From the NCBI RefSeq assembly GCF_051622035.1, contig NC_135359.1, forward strand, positions 33,075,501 through 33,139,500: a DNA stretch of 64,000 nucleotides, written 5' to 3'. This DNA comes from Arctopsyche grandis. Lineage: Eukaryota > Arthropoda > Insecta > Trichoptera > Hydropsychidae. The position numbers and the translations under genes are program-made. The notes under the pieces were generated by a model. That model was not told the origin of the DNA, did not search any database, and was given only the letters and a program-made list of their open reading frames with translations. Positions 1 through 12,234 of the stretch are shown in pieces (positions within the stretch are counted from its first letter, which is position 1; every line of letters begins with the position of its first letter).

Positions 1-837
1 CTTGACAATCATCAAAAAACGATTTATATGAAAAAATAATCATATTTAAATTTATGACAAATTATAAGGAAAACTTATTTTCAAAAGATTAAGCAGACAT
101 GTAACTAATGTGTAGGAAAAATATTATACTAGTCTAACCGGTTGTGCTAGAATTCGTCACAAATTACGCAATATATAAAAACAGTCCCACCCCAAAAAGT
201 CGTCAACTCGTCGTCAATTAATCTGAATACATTTAAATTTAAACTCGTTTTAAAAGAAGTCGTAGAGCATACACATTTAATTATCGAGTGTCATGTCACG
301 TTTTGTTGATTTGTGGTTGTGGTAGCGCTGTAGTCATATAGCAAGTGATTAGCATATAGCATGTGCTTTAGTTCAAGAGGCTATAAAGTATAAACTATAC
401 CGCGGATAATCATCAAAGGGTTACCTTTACTATTATTATTTTCTACTTCGCAATAAAATACAAAAAGCGCCTAAATGACTTGTTAATTATGAAATAATTA
501 CTTTATCTATGTCCGAAGTGGGGGGACTCTACGATGTGGGTTGCAATCCTGCGAGTTGGTGAATCCCATTTTATTTCCTTCCCACCCTTCATATCAAAAA
601 GCGTGTCTACAACAACATCTTCGTTTCATTCCTACCGCCTCCCATAATAGTAACAATAAATGAAACTTTGTGAAAACTCGCCCTCGTTTCTATTTGTGAA
701 ACAAAATCGAACATTGAACAAAATCAATACGACTTTATGTATTTTTAAACATAATCAAACTGAACTAAAAAAAACTTAATTTCCAAAATATTACACAGCC
801 AACAAAAAATTGTTTTGCTTTGTATCCCTGCGGGTTT

Positions 838-1172
838 GGTGCAAACGATCGACAAGCGCCAGACAGACTGAACCACAGATTAACTGGATGGCTGCTTTAA
901 ACGCAATTCTCGACTTCACGAATGATAGATTGCACATTAGATGACGAGTAACCTTTCGATGTGCACAGATGCAATTATTAAAATTGAGTTGGATCTTTAA
1001 TAAGGCAAAATTCGGAACTAAAGTATCAAAAGCACAGAACGTATACAGAGTAGGTATGTCGGGACTTGGGGTAGATTTCGCTTAGTGTAAGTGCGAGCAG
1101 TGCGCACGCATAAGGTACACGTGTCGTTAATCTGTGGTTCAGTCTGTCTGGCGCTTGTCGATCGTTTGCACC
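838..1172. repeat. 47-bp inverted repeat pair
   Basis: 838-884 and 1126-1172 are perfect reverse complements (core GATCGACAAGCGCCAGACAG) separated by 241 bp. May be the ends of a small non-autonomous element. Otherwise 1-1600 shows no gene. Confidence 0.8.
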
Positions 1173-1634
1173 GCATTGATCCCTGCATAGCAGATTTTCA
1201 TCAAAATTATCATAATCCGAATGATATGATATGGCGGCTGAATATCATAAAGAATGCTTACTTACGGGAAACATATCTTTGTATATGTACGTTCTGGTTT
1301 GAAGCGTGCCGTGTGCAGATGCTTTGTCTTCGTTTCCAGGACACATATTGACTGTTTTCGAGGCACGCATTTTCGGTACACGTGTGTTTTATAGCTATGG
1401 GGTCAGCGCCAGGACGTCGTTCGTTTAAGAATGCGGTCGTGTGCCACGTGTAAACGACTTTTCAGCACACGTGTTACAGTTTCCTGATGACATCACTGTT
1501 GGGTTTGGAATGATCAAAGGGGACGCTGCCCTTGAGCTATGCATGTTTGTACAGGATCGATGGTGAGATCACTGGTTTTGATTCGTAATAGCACAAGTTG
1601 TGCTATATTCCTACAAATTAATTAAATTTAACAT

Positions 1635-1795
1635 TATGGGGGATGAACGAATGAGACGACTGGCATGTTAATGCACGTGTTTTATTTATGACAGCTGGAG
1701 GCAGAGTGAGTAGCCGCTCTCCGAACCCAGCCGAGTTGGTCCCCACTCGCAGGAAGGTAACCAAACTCGACCATGTCGTATAGCGAGCCGCCACA
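1635..1795 (-). mobile_element. Solo LTR (161 bp), same family as the 46521 TRIM-like element
   Basis: Flanked by ACAT at 1631-1634 and 1796-1799. Sequence TATGGGGGATGAACG... GAGCCGCCACA matches the 162-bp LTRs at 46521 and 47430. In sense orientation it starts TGTGGCGG and ends CCCATA. Confidence 0.85.
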
Positions 1796-1807
1796 ACATA
1801 ATCAACG

Positions 1808-1960
1808 ACATATAGAGCCCGGAATCTGAAGGGGCTGTTTATTGTTCAAAGATTGTAAATGCATTGTTAAAGGTTTGCCGAACCTTTTTTACAAAGGATT
1901 TACAACAATGGAACAATAGGCGGCACGTTTCCGGCCCCTTCAGATTCCGACCTCTAGACA
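1808..1960. repeat. MITE-like hairpin upstream of SMG7
   Basis: GGAATCTGAAGGGGC near 1820 recurs inverted as GCCCCTTCAGATTCC near 1935. The inner sequence is also imperfectly symmetrical (ATTGTTC/GAACAAT). No gene is recognised between it and the SMG7 start. Confidence 0.6.
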
Positions 1961-2313
1961 TAAATGTCTTGATTTAGGGACGCACGGTCGAAGTGAAACT
2001 TTCGATTCGTTTCTTGACAGCGGCTATCAATGATGAATAAGAAAGAGACATATGTATTCGTATACACGCTTTTTTTTACACGATTTTTATATACACGATT
2101 TTTCGGTGAATAGTGCCCAAAAACTTCAAGTATGTCACATCAAAAATTAATCGAACATCAGAGCCATGGTCGTTATGAAGTGTGTTAGAGACAACTATCG
2201 AGAAATGTCAAAGCCACAGTGGAAGAGCGGCTGATCATGATACGCTGTTGGAAGGTTTCTTTTTATCATATATTTGATGTTTTTACCTAGTGATACATCA
2301 TTTCGAAGAAAAT

Positions 2314-5300
2314 ATGGTGCTCAACGCTGCCGTTCAGGCTCTGAAGTAAGTCTTCAACTTCCATTTTCAATATCTGATAGTGTATTTCGTCATTATTCTA
2401 TGTCTAAAATATATCTACGTGTGAATAATTGTTATTTAAATGTATTTTTCTTTTCCTTCCGAAGACAAGCTGAGGAATTGAAGCAAAAGGTTCTGCTCGA
2501 AAACAGCAATCCCAGCAATCCTAGCAAAACTTTGGCCGTGGCTCAACTTCAGAAGGTTATTATACGTATTTGAGACGAATACATAATGATAAATGAATCG
2601 TTTCAATACTACACAATCCGTTGTTTGAGTATATTATAAAATACAATGTCTCTCATCTTGGAAATATAATTTAAATATATGTACATGTATAACGTATGAT
2701 CCAATGGTCGAGTCGAAAGTTATTCTCAAATATAACACGTTCGATTTAACGCAATTGTACTGGAATGCAATAATGTCCATATGACATTAATATTATTGTC
2801 AAAATTTATCTATGAAATTTTAAATTCCTCCAACACTTGAAAAATACTACATATGTATGTGATTATAATAAATTTATATTTACTTAGGCTTATCAAAACA
2901 TATTGTTGATGGATCTAGACTTTGCTTTGAATAGAAAGGTTGAGCAAGACCTTTGGAATGTTGGATTTAAAAATCAAATCGAATTCCTACAAAATAATGC
3001 CAAAGATAAAAAGGTATACAAATAACAACATACATTTATTTACCTATTAATTTATTCGTTATGGAATTAATTTGTCATTATTTCTGGTACAGAATTCTCG
3101 GCGTGCCGACAGTCAAACGTTACTTTCATGGGTGCTCCAATCGGCTACCGGATTCTACATTTGTTTTCTGCATCAAATCTGCAACGCTTTTAAAATAGAC
3201 TTACCATTTAGGTAAGTAACTTCAATTAAATTATTCTTTGCTGTCAAGGATGAGAGGCAAGACTCTCTCCTTCAAGCGGATATTAACGCTGTTTTAGAGT
3301 TCAGTTCCAGTTTAGGGCTTGAATTGAATACTAGTAAATGTGCCATTATGAGTTATGGACGTGCGAATTCGCTCTATTGTCACGGATATTCCATTTGATC
3401 CGTATTGTTGAAGCGCGTGGAATCAATGGTCGACTTGGGTATCACTTTTGATCCTCAATTCACCTTTCACAACCACATCAAGACAGTCGCTGACGTTTCC
3501 TTTCGTCGGCTTGGATTTGTCTTGAGATATGCTAGGTTATTCTCCAACCCCTTGTCTTCTCGCTTGCTTTTCAACTCGCTTGTTAGAAGTAAGCTAGAGT
3601 ATAATGCGATTGTGTGGAATCCGCATGAAGCAAACTACTATGCCCTTTTGGGCATGCTTAGATATAATTCCCTTGAACTTCGTAGAAACTTCTCGTTAAT
3701 TCGTTTCGTTCTCCAGCTACTGCGTGGTAATACGTCATGCCCGTTGTTGCTGGAACAGTTGGGACTTTATGTACCTAATAATTATGTGCGTGGTAGATAT
3801 CATCATTTAATGGTTGTACCTCCTGCTCGCACAGTTCTTTTTCGAATGGCTCCTATACCAAGAGCTATTCGACTTCTCAATGAAATCGTTGCTGCCGTCC
3901 CTGAATGCGATATTTTCCACCTCGTTGAGCGTACATTATCGGATATTATATTAACATATTTATCTGGTAACCTGCGCTCATCATTACTTTCTTAATTTGA
4001 ATGTTATGTAAGAGTGGAATATTAATCTACTCTCTTCCATTTGGGCCTCGCAAGGATGTTTTGTATTTGTAGCTTGTTTTTATTTATCGGAACAGGCTGC
4101 AGGTGCAAGACATTCCCTTATTTGTATTTTTAAATTTTAATTACTATAAAGTTTTTTATGATTGTGTTAAATGCTGTATTTTATTTTTTGTTTTCTCCCT
4201 CTCTTATTTTATTTTATTATTTTATTATGTAGGCCATTGTGTCGCATTAGGTTCTTCCTGTAATGCCACAATGGTCAAAAAACGTTAAATAAATAAATAA
4301 ATATGTAAAATCCAAAACCTTCACTAATTCACACTCGACTGATTACAAATCGTCAATTCATATTGAATAAAAATCTTGTAAATCACAATATCGTGGTTCA
4401 AAGAAGTGGATTTTAATCATTACTAATTTAATCAAATTATTTGTTCCTAGGTGTGATATTCCTTATATGGAATCCGATGTCAATTTCCAATTCACCATCA
4501 AACCTCCACAATCATCATCCTGTTGGTACATCATTCAACATTGCCTCGTACATTTGGGAGACTTGGCTCGGTACAACAGGCAAACTCGCCGTGCAGACTC
4601 TTTCTATAGGTCGGAAACTCTTTTCATCGTCAATGCACATTGTACTTAGTTCTGCTATTAATTTCCATGTATGAAATCTCCAGGCAAGCTTTGAACGTGT
4701 CTCCCCGTAACGGACAGCCTTATAACCAATTGGGACTGTTGCGAGCGGCCCGAGGAGATCGGCTTGGAGCTGCATATTACCACGCTCGAGGAGTCGCCGT
4801 CGGAGGCCCGTTTCCTCCGGCTGCAAATAACCTAGCTCGTACGCTAGCTTCAGCATCCTCGTTCAATACGTCAGTTCCGACACATGTACCGGTCGACACC
4901 AAAGTGTTTGAAGTTGTATGTGACGTTTGATTTATTTTTTAGAATACCGCAGAAAAAGAGCAAATCTCCAGACTTTGAAAGCGGTGGATTCTCGTCGATA
5001 ACCAGATTGAATTCTCAGTCTTACATCAACAGCTACATCGCAGTGCACTATCAGCTGCAATCGGGCAATGATCTGATCAACACCGATGGAAATATTTCCG
5101 AACTGAATTCGACTTTGATAGCTTTGGTCGCCACTGATGAATTCACTCATGATGTGCTTTTAAAGGTTAACTCACACAAACAATAGAATAGTTTGATTTT
5201 ATGTACTTATTAAATGCTGTGTTCTTTTTATTGCAGATGTGCTGTTTAGATCTGTACGCTTTGTATTCGATTACTGAAGGTTATAAAATTGACGGTTCTA

Positions 5301-8300
5301 GTCTTAGCGAAGATGAAAAGAAAATATTCTCGTTGCTTATGAAGCTGATTGCTGGATCTTTGACGGCTTTGCTCCTTCCAGCTCATACGAGAGCCCCTCA
5401 AGAGTTGGTCACATACTCTGCTTTACCAGCAAGTGCGTAGTTTGATATTAATATTGAGTGGGTATCGTGTTATATGTAATACATTAGTGGAGAGGCATTA
5501 TCAAAGAAATAGTCTGATGAGATTCCGTTTTAAAAAAAAAGGAATGCAGGAATAGAAGCAAACCCCGGCCCGAGGATATATGGCGCCTATAGGCAGATTA
5601 ATTTCGGTGCCCCCCCCTTATTTTTAAACAATAAATTTCATGAAAAATACTTATCTTAAGACAAAAATAAAATAAAATACGGATAACTATGAATAAATTC
5701 GGTAATAAAGACATTAATTTATATTCAACAATGAATTGTAGAATTTTATAGAGTGACATTTCTTCTTTCGAATATGATCGGTTTAGATATTTAATTTCGT
5801 GAAGCAAATCCATCTGTATATACTACATACATATATTTCAGCGCTATCTAATATATAATTTCGAAAGAGACTTTATATGTATGTAAGGTTTGGTTCGTAG
5901 AATCCGTGACGTTATCGAAAAAATCAAATTTTGTATGATGACGATATCGATTCCTTTTTCTGTTCCAGTTTTCGATTCCTTTTTCGGTTCCGGATCCGGA
6001 TTCCTGTTTCAGTTCCAGGTCTGGATTACTTTTTCAGTTCCGAATCCAGATTCCAGTTTCAGTTCCAATTCTGATTTCTTTATCTATGTATATACATATA
6101 TATAAAATTGAATGTCTGTTTGTCTCGTATAGGCTCCTAAACCACTCAACCGATAACGATGAAACTTTCAGGATTTGTTGTATGCATGTCAGGGAAGCTT
6201 ACTGTGAAATAAAAACCTCTTAATAATAATATTCGTAATTACGATTTTACCGACGCGAAAGTTTGAAGAGGCATTGTGTAGTCAAGGAAATTTGTTCGTT
6301 GGTTTATGACGACACGGCGTTAAGCTTCAACCATGTCGGGTTCAGCTAGTACATATATTTAAAAAAACATTCGTTTCTGATTGGCTGTCGTTAAATTTTT
6401 TTTTTTTTTTTCGATTCAAACATAGAAGTAGAATGCATAGAATCGCTCTCAGCCTCCAAAAATGTTGCTACAAAAACTCTGCGCGTCAGAGTTTGTTCAT
6501 TGTTTGCCAAACTTCGTCTCTCTCTCTCTTGTCTCTCTTCTGACTTTCCGTCTATCTCTTCGATGGCTCGCTTTTAGACGATACTTTTGTTAACAATGAC
6601 CATTCTATGCATTCTACTTCTATGGATTCAAATAAATTTAATAAAAAAGCAAATTAATGTTTACTATTACATGTTTATATTACAAATACCGAGCGAAGCC
6701 AGGTAAAACCACTAGTTATATATAAAATACAATTCTAAATTACCATTTGTACCGACGACAGTTTGCTGTTTTACAAATTTTATTCGTTAGTCGTTGATAT
6801 TTGACGTCAACTTCCTGCATTCCTCGTAAATTATAATATTTTACAATCAGTATTGTTACTTCGAGTACAAAAATTAAGTTGAATATAGAATGTGTTATAA
6901 GTTCAAAGAAAGCCAAATTATTTTTTTTTATTTTTTCAATTTAATAATCAAAAAAACAAAAATGGGGGCGCCCCGCAGCGCCCTAGGCACGTGCCTAGTC
7001 TGCTGCACATTTGAGCTGCCCTGCCTAGATGTTGCCGCATCATGTAGATGTTCACTTGCCTCTATTACTTGCCACTAATGACTTGCATAATGTATAAACG
7101 CCCTAAGTGTTTACTTAATTGAGTGCAAAGGTGACTAGTTTACTCAAAAAAAAAAACATGCACTTTCAGTAAAGCTGATATTTGAATGGATTTCCCTGCA
7201 ACCTGATGCTCTCAAACACCAAGCGTTCGTATCGAGACCTCAACTATGGCCTGGACTTTGTACACTGTTAAACAACTTGCAAGATGCTATCAAAGAATTT
7301 CCAGGCGAAGACTGTATGTGTCGTTTATTTATTAATACACCGAACATTTTTAATATTGTGTTTATATAAGCAACGGTGTTTTTTTTTTATATTTTTAGAT
7401 AAAACGTTGCCTTTGCCTGAAGATGACGAGCTTCAAGGTTTCCTGCCAATAGACCGTGCATTTTTGAACTTGAAGTTTGACGAAAAGTCTCGTCACCAAC
7501 AATCGGCCAGCGAGGATGCCGATAATGAGAAAAAATCTTTCACAACCGAACAAATTAATTCAAATATGGGCGATGTCTTGCAAAAGCATTGTATACTGAA
7601 GAACAAGTCTTGGCAATCTCCCAGTCCCAATTTCGAGCGTGCTCTTTTGAACAAAAAGGATCCAAACTTTTTCAATTCCCTGCGAGCGTACAGGTTGACG
7701 CACATCGGTGAATGGCTTTCATCGTATCTTAAAGAAAACGGAATGGAATGTTTCAGTTTTAGGTATTTTTTACATTGAAATTTGGGTGCTACTTTAGTAT
7801 GCGGTCTACTTTTGAATCACAATCGACTATTTTATTTGTATTTATTATAGTTTTTGTTTTTTCCTGCCGCCCCATAATGTTGTCGAAGCATTTCTATCAA
7901 AATATCGTCAGCAACGAAGAAAATACCGACCCTAACAACCCAATCTTAAATTAATAGGGCCAACCCTAACTTAACCTAACCTAACATGACCCTTAACCGT
8001 TTGCCCGCGGCCGTCTTCTATGGAAGCTTTGCGCGACAAGTCTGTAGCACGGCTGTCTTCCATAGAATTTCTGAACTTTGCACGGAATTTTGAGCCTTAT
8101 ATGCGCCTATTTCAACTGTTTTAATTTAATTGTTCGAATATATAACTGAGAGTTGAATGCCATCTATTCAATTTGCTTAAAATGAATATATACCAGTTAA
8201 AATTAGTTTTTTGTGGAACCATACTGGAACCTCGTTTATGTGACGTCACGTCTGTTGAACAATGGCGACGATACGTCTCAATTGTATGAAGAATGATTAT

Positions 8301-11300
8301 TTGACAATTAAGCCAACACTACGAGATATATTATGTATTTTATTGTTTAAAATAATACTTTGTGTTAATTAACATATCTGGTTACTTGAGTAAATATTAA
8401 AATCTGTATTTAAGGTCGAAAGCTCGATTGCCAAATCCGCGAAAAAGGTGGCGCGTACAGGGCTTGTTCGCTATATTTATTGCCGCGGGCAAAGGGTTAA
8501 ATAAATAGGTGTTAGCTACTAAGATATATATATTTTTTTAAGTTTTATTTCATCAATATTTTCACAAAAAAAACATCTTAGCAGCTAACACCTATTTCTT
8601 TAAGAGTCAGGTTAGGTTAGGTTAAGTAAGGGTTGGGCCTATTCATTTGAGATTAGGTTGTTAGGGTCGGTATTATTCAGTCTCGCTGTCAAACGCGAGA
8701 ACTGAGACAGTGAGACTGCATATTAAACCTTTCCCTTACGGTGCCAAAAACATCCGCGCGCTCCGATGATATGTATTTTATACACACAAATTGACGTAAT
8801 TCGTAATTATATTACGGAGGAATACAAAAATTCTGAACCTCGTATCTATTACATTTCATATCGATATTCCCATTATTAGAGTCGAAGGTAGATCACATAC
8901 TAAAGTAAATATGTGAAGGTAGACCGCTTACTAAAGTAGCACCGAAATTTGTTGTGTCGTGTTTTTCAGATTGTTTGATTGCTTTTGTCACTTTTTAGTT
9001 TCGATAGTGAGAAAAATTTGAAGACTTTCACGCCGATCCAAAACTCTTTAGAAAATTCAGAGGTGTTGAAAACTATTCAAGAATTGTCTTTATTACGAGA
9101 AAAACATTTGAATGAAACAAACACTCAAAAAAATTCTGTCGTCTCACAAGAAGGTAAATTTTGTACAGTATTTTTTGCTTTAGTTGTTTATTAAATTTAA
9201 CGGTTGTTTTATTATTCGACAGACGAAGGCGATATGAGTGATTCCGATATGAAAAATGACAGTGTCATCAAAACCATCGAAGAAGACATTTCGACAAATG
9301 AAATCAATTTAATATCAGAAGCAGATTTTAAAGAAAAGGGTGATTATTTTGTTTTTTTTTTAATTAATAATTATTTCCACACATGAAAAGTAATTATTAA
9401 ATTATTTTATATGCAGTGCGTGAAAAGCGTGCAGGTATATTGAAACCTCAAGGATCTTTGGAAAAAGCTCGTGGAGAAAAAGCACTTTCCCGATCGTGCA
9501 GAATTGACGTGGCTTCGCCGGAGCTTTTAAAAACTCTAAGCGATACCCCGATCGATGTGTCTGATATTCAGGCATGTTTCAACCAATACGTATTATTATG
9601 TATAGTAAATAAATTGCATTTGTAATTGTATTTTACCTTTTTACAGGACACGGGAAGTAGTTCTTCCACCGTTTCTCAAGATGGTACTATTTACAGTGAT
9701 ATAGGATCTCTATTGGATCCACCCATATTGATTAATGACAAACCGATTACTAAAAAAGAAGGAAAGAAAACCAGAACCAATGTTGCAATGCAAGCCATTA
9801 TGAGAAAACAAGAAGAATCTAGCAAACAAGTAAGTATAATATAAGTGGTTGAATTAGTCGGAACTTATTTGTATCGCGTTTTTGAGGTTAGTTTCATATG
9901 ATTTTATCAAAATCTTTGAACACGCTTTTGAGATTAAAATTGACAAACATAGAAGTATTATAGTGTTTAAATTAGTCGGAACTTATTTGTATCGCGTTTT
10001 TAAGGTTAGTTTCATATGATTTTATCAAAATCTTTGAACACGCTTTTGAGATTAAAATTGACAAACATAGAAGTATTATAGTGTGTTTAAATTTCAGGTG
10101 AAATTTCTAACGCCTGCCACAACACCTGATTCGGTGACTGAATCGTTCGACATCTCCACATCGGAGAATAAAAATCAGATAGAAAAAAGGAAAATAATTC
10201 AACCGAAAGTGTTGAAATCTCTAAACTGCCTTCCGACCGATCGTAAAACAGGAGGAATCCTCTCACTGAAAGATAAATCGGCAGGATATCCACATTTAGT
10301 CAACACCGAGACGTCAAACAGTGAAATCGAAAAGAGCGACAATCAAGAGGACGCCGCATCGAAGGACGAATCATCTTCGAAGACGACGATCGTCGATGCG
10401 GCTCCGTCGAAAGACGTTGAAAAACCCAAAGTGAGTCCGGGCCACAAACCTGCCAAGAACGTCGAAATTAGCCCGCGAAACCCAGACAGCTTTAAACATT
10501 TGCCGTACACAACATGGAGCGAAGGAAACTCCATCAATCGTCCGTTTACCAACGCAGAAGACAATTGGAAATCGGATCACAAATTGCAGAACTTAAACAT
10601 CGGACAAAACAATCCCGGATGCTATTCCTATTTTCCATCTCCGTCGGTCGGTCAAAAACTTCACAACTCTGGCATTTCACTACCGGTCGTAAACCCGAAA
10701 GAGATCGACGTGAGATCGATCTCGACCCAACGGCAAAGAAACTCCCAAATGCCAATGAACGACCCTCAATACGGTCATTTTCCTAACAAACAATACGATT
10801 CAAACCTGTACAGCTGTTGGAACTCTTTCGACGGCAAAGACGATGCCAAATTCAGCAACCTGCCCCCGAGGTTAGCCAATTACAAAAACCAGGGAAATGT
10901 ATACAATCCACCCGACAGAAACTTCCCCAACGTACCACCGGACAACCGAAACTTCGACGCTCAAAACCAATCGACCAGTGGAAGCTGGTGGAAACCCGTA
11001 GAACCCAAATCAATGCCCAACTTCCAACCGAACAATCCGATGATTCGAACCCCGGCCAATTTCAACTACCAGCCGATGAATCAGAACCAACCTTATATGA
11101 GATCTCCAAACGTATTCCAACCGCCGCCACCGTACAACTCAAACTTCAACCCTTATCAGCAGCAGCAGCCTAATTACAACTATCCTCACGGCATGTACGG
11201 CAATTTGGGAATGCCTCAAAATGTTCAAACGCCGATCGGCGGAGAGTTTCTGCACAACAATCCGGACGCTTACGGAATGCTCCAGAATCTGAACTCGAAT

Positions 11301-11740
11301 AGGAACGTTCCATTCATGCCGGAAATGCCCAAACAACCTCCCTTCAATGCGGAAATTCCCGAGTTCGTACCGAGAACTGTCGATAGTAAAAATCCTGGAA
11401 CTGTACGTATTATATACATATTATATGATAAAATTTGGCTGAAACTCATATTGTTATCTTTTCGTTGTTAGCCGTCAAAGGATGCAGGAAATACCAGCAT
11501 ATATTCTCTATTCAGTGGACCGGAATCGCCGTGGCAAACGAAGAATTCTAAATCTCCAGGGGATAGTACTCCGCAACAGGTGAATGCCGGTTTATGAATT
11601 TTAGTTATATACATATTGACAATGTTGAAGTTAAAAATTTGTTTGTTTTTCAGTCCTTGTGGCCGGGATCAGGTCCGTCGCCATTGGAAAGACTTCTCGA
11701 ACAACAAAAACAATTTAAATATCCTCCGACCGATTCTTAA
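2314..11740 (+). CDS. Smg7: SMG7 nonsense-mediated mRNA decay factor, 17 coding exons
   Basis: SMG7 binds phosphorylated UPF1 through an N-terminal 14-3-3-like/TPR fold and couples NMD targets to decay in the cytoplasm. Exons I infer: 2314-2345, 2465-2555, 2888-3013, 3093-3211, 4451-4609, 4684-4915, 4953-5165, 5237-5432, 7170-7313, 7399-7762, 8999-9153, 9223-9339, 9417-9571, 9647-9829, 10098-11402, 11472-11579, 11654-11740. They sum to 3786 bp with frame kept (1261 aa). Motifs recalling vertebrate SMG7: RKVEQDLWN near residue 57, QHCLVHLGDLARY, NGQPYNQLG, and LPEDDELQGFLPI near 445. The start at 2314 gives an N-terminus like SMG7 (QAEELKQK follows). Residues about 763-1197 are one long exon rich in P, N and Q, as in the family's disordered C-terminus. 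The exon 6/7 junction is ambiguous, and exon 13 seems to use a GC donor. Introns hold a LINE, a Helitron-like element and MITEs. Convergent with MVB12; stops lie 495 bp apart. Confidence 0.93.
3236..4302 (+). mobile_element. 5'-truncated non-LTR retrotransposon (LINE) 3' end
   Basis: Sits in the SMG7 intron between 3212 and 4450. The reverse-transcriptase C-terminus reads from about 3243: ADINAVLEFSSSLGLELNTS, one in-frame stop near 3399, then LGITFDPQFTF, then LVRSKLEYNAIVWNP. This is the part after the catalytic YADD box in CR1/jockey-type LINEs. It ends in a hairpin (CCATTGT... ACAATGG, 4225-4277) and a TAAA-repeat tail (about 4286-4302). No endonuclease or RNase H. Inactive. Confidence 0.85.
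5945..6078. repeat. Degenerate minisatellite in SMG7 intron 8
   Basis: About five copies of a 25-28-bp unit resembling GATTCCTTTTTCAGTTCCGG. Confidence 0.6.
6083..6716 (+). mobile_element. Helitron-like non-autonomous element(s)
   Basis: Starts TCTATGTATATACATATATA followed by AAAATTGAATGTCTGTTTGT and ends GAAGCCAGGTAAAACCACTAG before T at 6717: TC at the 5' end, CTAG at the 3' end, and A/T at the target, as in Helitrons. A second CTAG/T end at 6346-6350 suggests two nested or abutting copies. Lies in SMG7 intron 8 and contains a hAT-type MITE. Confidence 0.5.
6421..6624. mobile_element. hAT-type MITE, 204 bp
   Basis: Terminal inverted repeats CATAGAAGTAGAATGCATAG. Flanked by the 8-bp duplication GATTCAAA (6413-6420, 6625-6632). 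A longer relative is at 21842-22190. Confidence 0.85.
7930..8675. repeat. Inverted repeat rich in CCTAAC around the piggyBac-like MITE
   Basis: CCGACCCTAACAACC, AGGGCCAACCCTAACTTAAC and related text at 7928-7990 recurs inverted at 8608-8675. An inner pair (AATAGGTGTTAGCT / AGCTAACACCTATT) lies at 8504 and 8581. It resembles a telomeric CCTAA run only superficially, since the motifs are embedded in other sequence. Confidence 0.65.
7997..8496. mobile_element. piggyBac-like MITE with TTAA target duplication
   Basis: TTAA at 7993-7996 and 8497-8500. Inner ends CCGTTTGCCCGCGGC and its approximate inverse GCCGCGGGCAAAGGG. No transposase. In SMG7 intron 10. Confidence 0.75.
9852..10087 (+). repeat. 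Tandem duplication, 2 x 118 bp, in SMG7 intron 14
   Basis: 9852-9969 and 9970-10087 are nearly identical (TTTTGAGG vs TTTTAAGG). The copy reaches to within 10 bp of the exon 15 acceptor, so the branch-point/acceptor region may have been duplicated. Confidence 0.85.
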
Positions 11741-12234
11741 ACGGAAAATACAATTCGATTTTCATTATTTATTTGTTTTCTAATAACATTCACAAGATAA
11801 TACGATTTTATCTACATAACAAACTTACAATCTCATAAAAAAATACAAAACATTTTCATTGGACATACTCACATACACAAACATACAGGAAAAATTCCTA
11901 AAATACTATATCATATATATATATATATTTATGTATAAGTAGATACTAGAATAAATAATTAAAATGTATATTTGAGTAACGTGTTTACAAAAGAACACGA
12001 ATAATTCATCTCATATGTGTTATATAATATTTTAAACTTCAGTCAAAATTTATTTTGATTTTTCTTTTTAATTAGAATGTTAATTCAATTGATAGATAAA
12101 ATGTAATAAACAAGAATAGAGGCGTAACCAGTCTTAATAAATGCAATTATTATATATATATTATATGTATATGTGTATATTTGATTTTAAAATAAATTTC
12201 ATCTAAAAAAAAAATTAAAATATCAATGCACATT

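Noticed and set aside
7965-8650. CCTAAC runs suggesting an interstitial telomere
   Set aside because: Few, imperfect, arranged as inverted repeat arms with other sequence; not a tandem telomeric array.
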